DNA of 64,000 bases from assembly GCA_007922225.1 (NCBI GenBank), contig ML679954.1, forward strand, positions 19,383,619-19,447,618. Direction: 5' to 3'. The stretch comes from Emydura subglobosa (lineage: Eukaryota > Chordata > Testudines > Chelidae). Below the pieces are notes generated by a model. The model was not told where the DNA came from. It was given only the letters and a program-made list of their open reading frames with translations, and searched no databases. The translations under genes and the position numbers were made by a program. Every line of letters starts with the position of its first letter. Within the stretch, counting starts at the first letter, position 1. Shown one piece after another: positions 38,601 through 44,600 of this stretch.

Positions 38601-41600
38601 CTTTATATATTGACATTGACTTTTCCCATGATTTAGCAGTAGCGCACTATTTCCAGTTATCCACTTTACCTTGTGAACTCTCTGTTTTTACACTGAAGTC
38701 ATCAGGGGTAAGTATAAAATTCAGCCACCAGGTAAAGCCTCTTTGCTGCTTTTCCTTCCAGCGCTCATCATAGAACATGTTTTTAGCAACAAAAGGCATT
38801 GGATGCCTAGGAATGACTTAGGGGGAAAAAAAAGATATTTTTAACCTTGTCTACATAAATAAAAGTAGAATATGAAGTAGAATAAGCAGTTCTTCACTTT
38901 CCATTTTTGTGCAAGTCTCTAAAGTTAATTATGAGGAAAGTATTTAGAGACCACATGACACTTTTATTGTACTTGCTATTGTCTTCAACTAGTAAGTTCT
39001 TTAAGACAATAGTTATTTGTATGACAGTTCTTGCTATTATCTAGTGTTTTTATCAATATTAGTGGTAATGTTAAATAGTCTAGTGCTTAAGTATATTGAA
39101 AAATGTTTGAAGCTTGATTTATCATCACATTTCTGCCTACTTAAAAACAGCACCCATTTTATTCCACACATCTGCTCCTTACGCATATTCAGAATCACAT
39201 CTGTCTACAAAAAACAAGCTATTAGCACAGCTGAACAATAAACTCTTTTTTCGATTTTCTTTCATTCAGTTTAAAAAAAAGTGTCATTTTGGGATCAACA
39301 AATTTTAGGCATCTAACTATTTATTTTTAAATAAAAGCAAAAGAAATCTGGAAATAAAAGGCTACAGTCTCATGGAGACTTAGCCATCATTCACATAGCA
39401 CAGATGAAGGTGCACCACCCCGTTATACCCAGTGGTTAGGGCACTCACTTGGTATCTGGGAGACCCAGGTTCAAGTTCAAATTCCCACTCTGGAACAGGA
39501 ACTTGAATCCAGATCCCTATATGCCAGGTGTGTGCCCTAATTACTGGATATGGGGGTATTCTGGAGTGGGTCTCAATCTCTCCTGCTCAAACTGTTCCAC
39601 TTTGCATTATTAATTGGGCCAGAAAGTGAGAATGACTCTGTAGTCTGGTGATTAGAACACTCCATTGGGATGTGGGAGAGTCAAGTTCCAGTCCCTGATT
39701 CTATTAATACTTTATACAAAGTGAAACAGCCTCAATAGGAGAGATTGAGAAAGACCCACTTCAAAATGCCCCATAGCCAGGGCTCTGTCCTGATATATGG
39801 AAGACCTAGGTTCAAGTCCCTACTCCAGAATGTGGATTTGAACCTGAGTCTCCCACATCGCAAGTCAGTGCCCTAACCACTGGGCTAAAAGTTACACGGA
39901 GGGAATCACTCCCACCACGACGATCTCATTTCGTGGCTCCAGTGCCCACCCCACACAAAAAGCTATTTCAATAATGGTGAAACAAATGGTTTCATTTTCA
40001 TCTGAGCAAATACTTTGATTTCTTGGTTCAGTCATAACTATCTTGAAAAGTCTACATCAATTCGCAAACAGTTTTGGGTTAACGAGAACTGCACTTTGAC
40101 AAATAAACTATTTGCCTATTTCAGTTCTGACATTCAATTAAAAAAAAATTCTGACTTCATGGATACCGAAAACCTGTTTACCTGTTTTTAATGGTTTCAC
40201 AAAGGTCAGCTGAGACTGTGCCACGCCATCAACGGGTTTAGTAGGTTTGTTGATCGTTTTAGACCAAGAACCTAAAAATGGTAATAAAATATCAAATATC
40301 AGCAACAAAAACCATTTATCACTGAAGGTGAGACTACCACTAACAAGCAAGGTATAATTAAGGATTATAGCTGTTACTCCATTCTTTGTCAACCCTGTCA
40401 GTTATGGGTAGGGATATAACAGGATATGAAAGATCACTGCTACAGAAAATTTTATAACTCTAGCTGGCATAGGTTGATCAGAGGTTTTATTTTTATCTTT
40501 AAATTGCCATCCTTCAGTGTATTTTAGGAAAAGTCAAAAAACAATATTTCAAGGTCATCTATGATGGAGAAATTCTCTATGATGTTATGTATGCCCATTA
40601 TACATAAGTCTTCTGGCTAATGAATGCTAGAAAAATGCAGACAATTGTTTTGCTTGGCAACTGTAAAAAGAGTGAAAGAAAAAATTCAAGTGTAAACTGT
40701 CAAAAAAAAAAAAAAAAGCACAACTGCATTCCTTGCTTCATTCCCAGGAAGTATTACCTGTGATTGTTCTCAGAAGATACACATCCTAAATAGTCTACTT
40801 AAAGTCTATTCCCAGCACAAGGCATTAATTTCCAAAGTTCAAAATTCTAAGCAATTGGCATCTATCTGAATGGTCCAGGTGGTACGGTTCTAGCCTGGGC
40901 CAGACCTGGGTGTCCTGAGGTTCATAGGACCTCCTGGGTTCAACTCCCTGTTCTGACACAGACTCCCTATATGACCTTGGGCAAGTCCTTTAGTGTCTGT
41001 ATCAGTTCCCCATTATAAAATGAGATTTTACCTAGTGTTCATCACTAACGGAGGCAAGATATGAATTCATTTTGATCTCCTGTGCAGTTTCACAGCCAGG
41101 CACCATTCAGCATTTATAAGTGAACACACTGCTCAAGTAGATCAATGCTAGGTCTCAACTGAGTTAAATTGGGTGTAATTGTTTCAATGTTACATTTCAA
41201 TAGTGAAATATAACTATATTTAGGGCTAGGGCAAACTGTAGTTATCTCTTCATGCTACCTGTGTGCTGTTATATCTGTATAATCCTATTGAAGATAATGG
41301 GGAACACACTTTGAAGACAAGATTACAGATGTATAATAGAGGAGCTTTCCACCTGCAAGAACCTTTACAGGCCGTTATACAACTGCAGCGAAACCCATCC
41401 GAAGGCCTGGCTACACTAGAGAGTTTTGTCAACAAAAGTCAGCTTTTGTCAACAATACAGTGCCGGTGTACATGCTACAGACACCTCCCTGCCGACAAAA
41501 CTGCCCTGCTTTTTCGACAAAATAAAACCACCTCTACGAGACACATAGGGCTTTTGTCGGCAGAGCTAGGGCAACGCAGTGTCACCCTTAGAGGGTGGAG

Positions 41601-44600
41601 GGGCTGTCATGCTTGTCAATTTCACTGCTCTAGTTGTGAGTAAACCACGGGGCTCCTACCTGCAAGCCCAGGATGAAGGTGGCTGCCGCCCAGGATGCAG
41701 ACAGTTGCTGCCCCGCTGCGAGCCTGGGACTCAGGGACCAGGCAGGATGCAGCGGCTGCAGCTGGCTCCCGGCTATGACCAGGGAACAGAAGTCCCTACA
41801 GCTGCACTGGATCTCAGCTCCCCACCACATTGCCCCTTAAGTGGGTTGAAGTGCTCCTGGTGAGGACGCACTCCACTGACCCAAGGAGAGCAGTGTGGAC
41901 ATCAGCCACCGCTATCATTTATACACATTTTTCAAGTATAGACAAGGTCTAAGTTTCAGCTCCCAGAGTGAGTTTACATGACTGATAAAACTTGGACTCC
42001 TTTTTTAAGGAGCGGCATCACAAGGGTCACTTTTCAGAGCAGACCTATATTTTAAACAACTTATAAAGTGATAGCACACCAAAGAGTTATACTAATGTGA
42101 GACTACTAAATTAGCCAATCACGAGAAGCAGAGTGAGCACAGAACCACATACCAAAATATATGGCACAGAAATGCATTCATACATTGTGAATAGGCTTTT
42201 AAAGAATACCAGGTGAGACATTTAAGCAAACTTTTTGAAATGCATGAATACTAAATATTTGTATTTTTGACAGTATGTCACATTCCATGCTAGATTTTCT
42301 ACCAGAGCTTATCTAGCACTTCCTCTCCCCATCTTAAAATCCTCTTCATCCACCACCTCTACTCCTGTTTCTTGCCTGTTGAAATAAATTGCTTAGAACC
42401 AGGGCTTTGCTCCACAAAACCACAGGAGACAAATCTAGTCCTCACCCAGCAAATGTTGCTAAATAACTTAAGGCATGTCCTCTAGCACACTACAAGACTC
42501 TTTAGCAGATACCAGTTAAGTGACTTCTGTTAAATGAATGCCGATAGTGATTTCTATAGCTTTATCTCTGCCAGGCAACTTCAGAAATTGCTACAGCATC
42601 TTCATACTTGCTGCAGAAAGTGGTACTGAAATGCTGGGAGTTCTAGCGGTCCCCTTATAACATTTTTTGGCAAAACATGGATACACTTACAAAGGTATTT
42701 TGCTTAGAGAATACATAAATGAAAAATGCTCACCTGCTTTCTTTCTGTGATTTATTTTTTCTCTGCTTATGTGCTTGGAGACTGGCGGTCTTACAGTAGT
42801 TTGTTTATTATTGTTAACACAAGATCTAAAGGTTCTTTTGTTTTCCATTTCTTCCACAAATTCTGTAGCTGTAGCCTTAACATCTTCTAAGCATACTTCA
42901 CTTTTTCTCTTGCGACTGCATAAAGCAGATCCAGTGGAAGATGAATGCATTTCATCTTTGTGACATTTGGTTTCACCTGAGATCGGATCTATAATCGGAA
43001 GGTACTGAAGCATTTCTACCTTTGAATGTCTAGGAACCATACTTACACCTTCCCTTATCGCATTATTAAGACATTTTCTAGCTTTTGGGTTAGTTGTCTC
43101 CATTCCTTTTCTTTCAGCAGCAGCAGATTTATTTTTGATGACAGTAGCAGAAATCACGGAACGCTTTTTTGGTTGTTCCTTTTGGAAGCAACAAAGAGTC
43201 TGAAGATTCTCATCAAGAAGAGGAAAATTAAGATGATTTTGTTCAGGTTTGGTACAACGAAGTAACTGAGATTTCACTATGTGTGTCTCATCAATGACGT
43301 TATTTGGAAACTCATTTTCTACACATACAGTTATGAACTGCATTTCTTCATTTTCTTTCCATTTTGAAGATGATGACTTCTTTGTGACACAAGCCTCCAC
43401 ACTGGAGGATAAAGAGGATGGTGAAACAGATGCATGGATTTGAGACACTGATTCTATGGCTGGAAAGTTGTCTTTTACAAATTGATCGGGTGACAATATT
43501 GGAGCAACTTGCTCTGCTACAACTTCTTCATTAAGCTGATAACTGTCATTTATAAAAGAATCTGGACTTAAAATTCTCCTTTGACTCAAAGAAGAATGAA
43601 AGGCTGCTGTCCATTCCGGAGTATGAGTAGGTGAATGTGTAGAATTAATAACTATATCTTTTGTATTTGATCTGAGTGCTTGTACTAATCCAGAAGACCG
43701 CCTGTGTATACTTGAGGATTTTATTTCCTCATTAGGATCATGAAATTTCTTGATGTTACAGGTGTGTGTTTCTTGCACTAATTCATCATTTACCGCTGTA
43801 CTGAGAACTGAGTATGTAGTAGATCTTCTCATTGAAAGAGGTGTACAAATGGTATCATGATGTTCTTGCAATACAGGACTTATAGGAGATATAGGCAGTT
43901 TGTTTTCTAATGTAATAAGCGAGCTGTTTTTTGGGGAAATGCTACCTCCTATCACATCCAGATTTTCACAGGACTGGAGTGGGCTTCTAACTGTATCTGT
44001 TTTTTTGGAAACACGAAAGGTTTTGTTAACATTTTTAACTTTTGACTGCCTCTTCTTAGCTCTTGTAGAAATTGATCCTTCTGAAGTGTTTCTCTTTTTA
44101 ATAGCATCCCAAAGACTCTTCTGAAAAACAACCAAAAAAAAAAAAAATCATTAGAAGGCTTCCAAGCAAGCTAGTCTCTTTACTATTTTTATATATAATA
44201 CACATGCATATTTTTGCACATTGATAGTTTTTGTTTCTGTCTGTCAGCTATCAATTAATTCATTAATACTTTTTGTCATACTGGCTGGACTGAGGGCGAG
44301 GTAGGGGGGCAATTTATGATGTTGTTTAACATCAATATGTCAAAATCATAGTAATTCATGTGAGATATGCCACGTCAGGTACCAATAGAAAGGCTGTCAT
44401 GTGCTAAGTAAGATGATAATGATTATGTTCATGTGTTATATGTGTAATGGAAGTTATGGATATGTTTGTATCTATATTTCATATTGTACTGCAGGGGTTC
44501 TCAACCGGTGGTACGCGGAAGACAGCTCGGTGGTACGCGAGGGAAAACACGCCGCCGATTCCGCCACCAAATCCCCCTCTCACCGCCGCCGAAAAACTCT

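Larger units (their letters stand above)
40272..42733 (-). other. ASPM intron 3
   Basis: Contains a MIR-like SINE (about 40870-41085) and a probable DNA-transposon insertion (about 41397-41951), both listed. The rest, including 41960-42733, is unique AT-rich sequence with nothing recognisable. Confidence 0.75.

Noticed and set aside
39420..39890. Functional tRNA gene
   Set aside because: Box-like motifs are present but no cloverleaf with acceptor stem could be formed; the sequence is a repetitive palindromic element.
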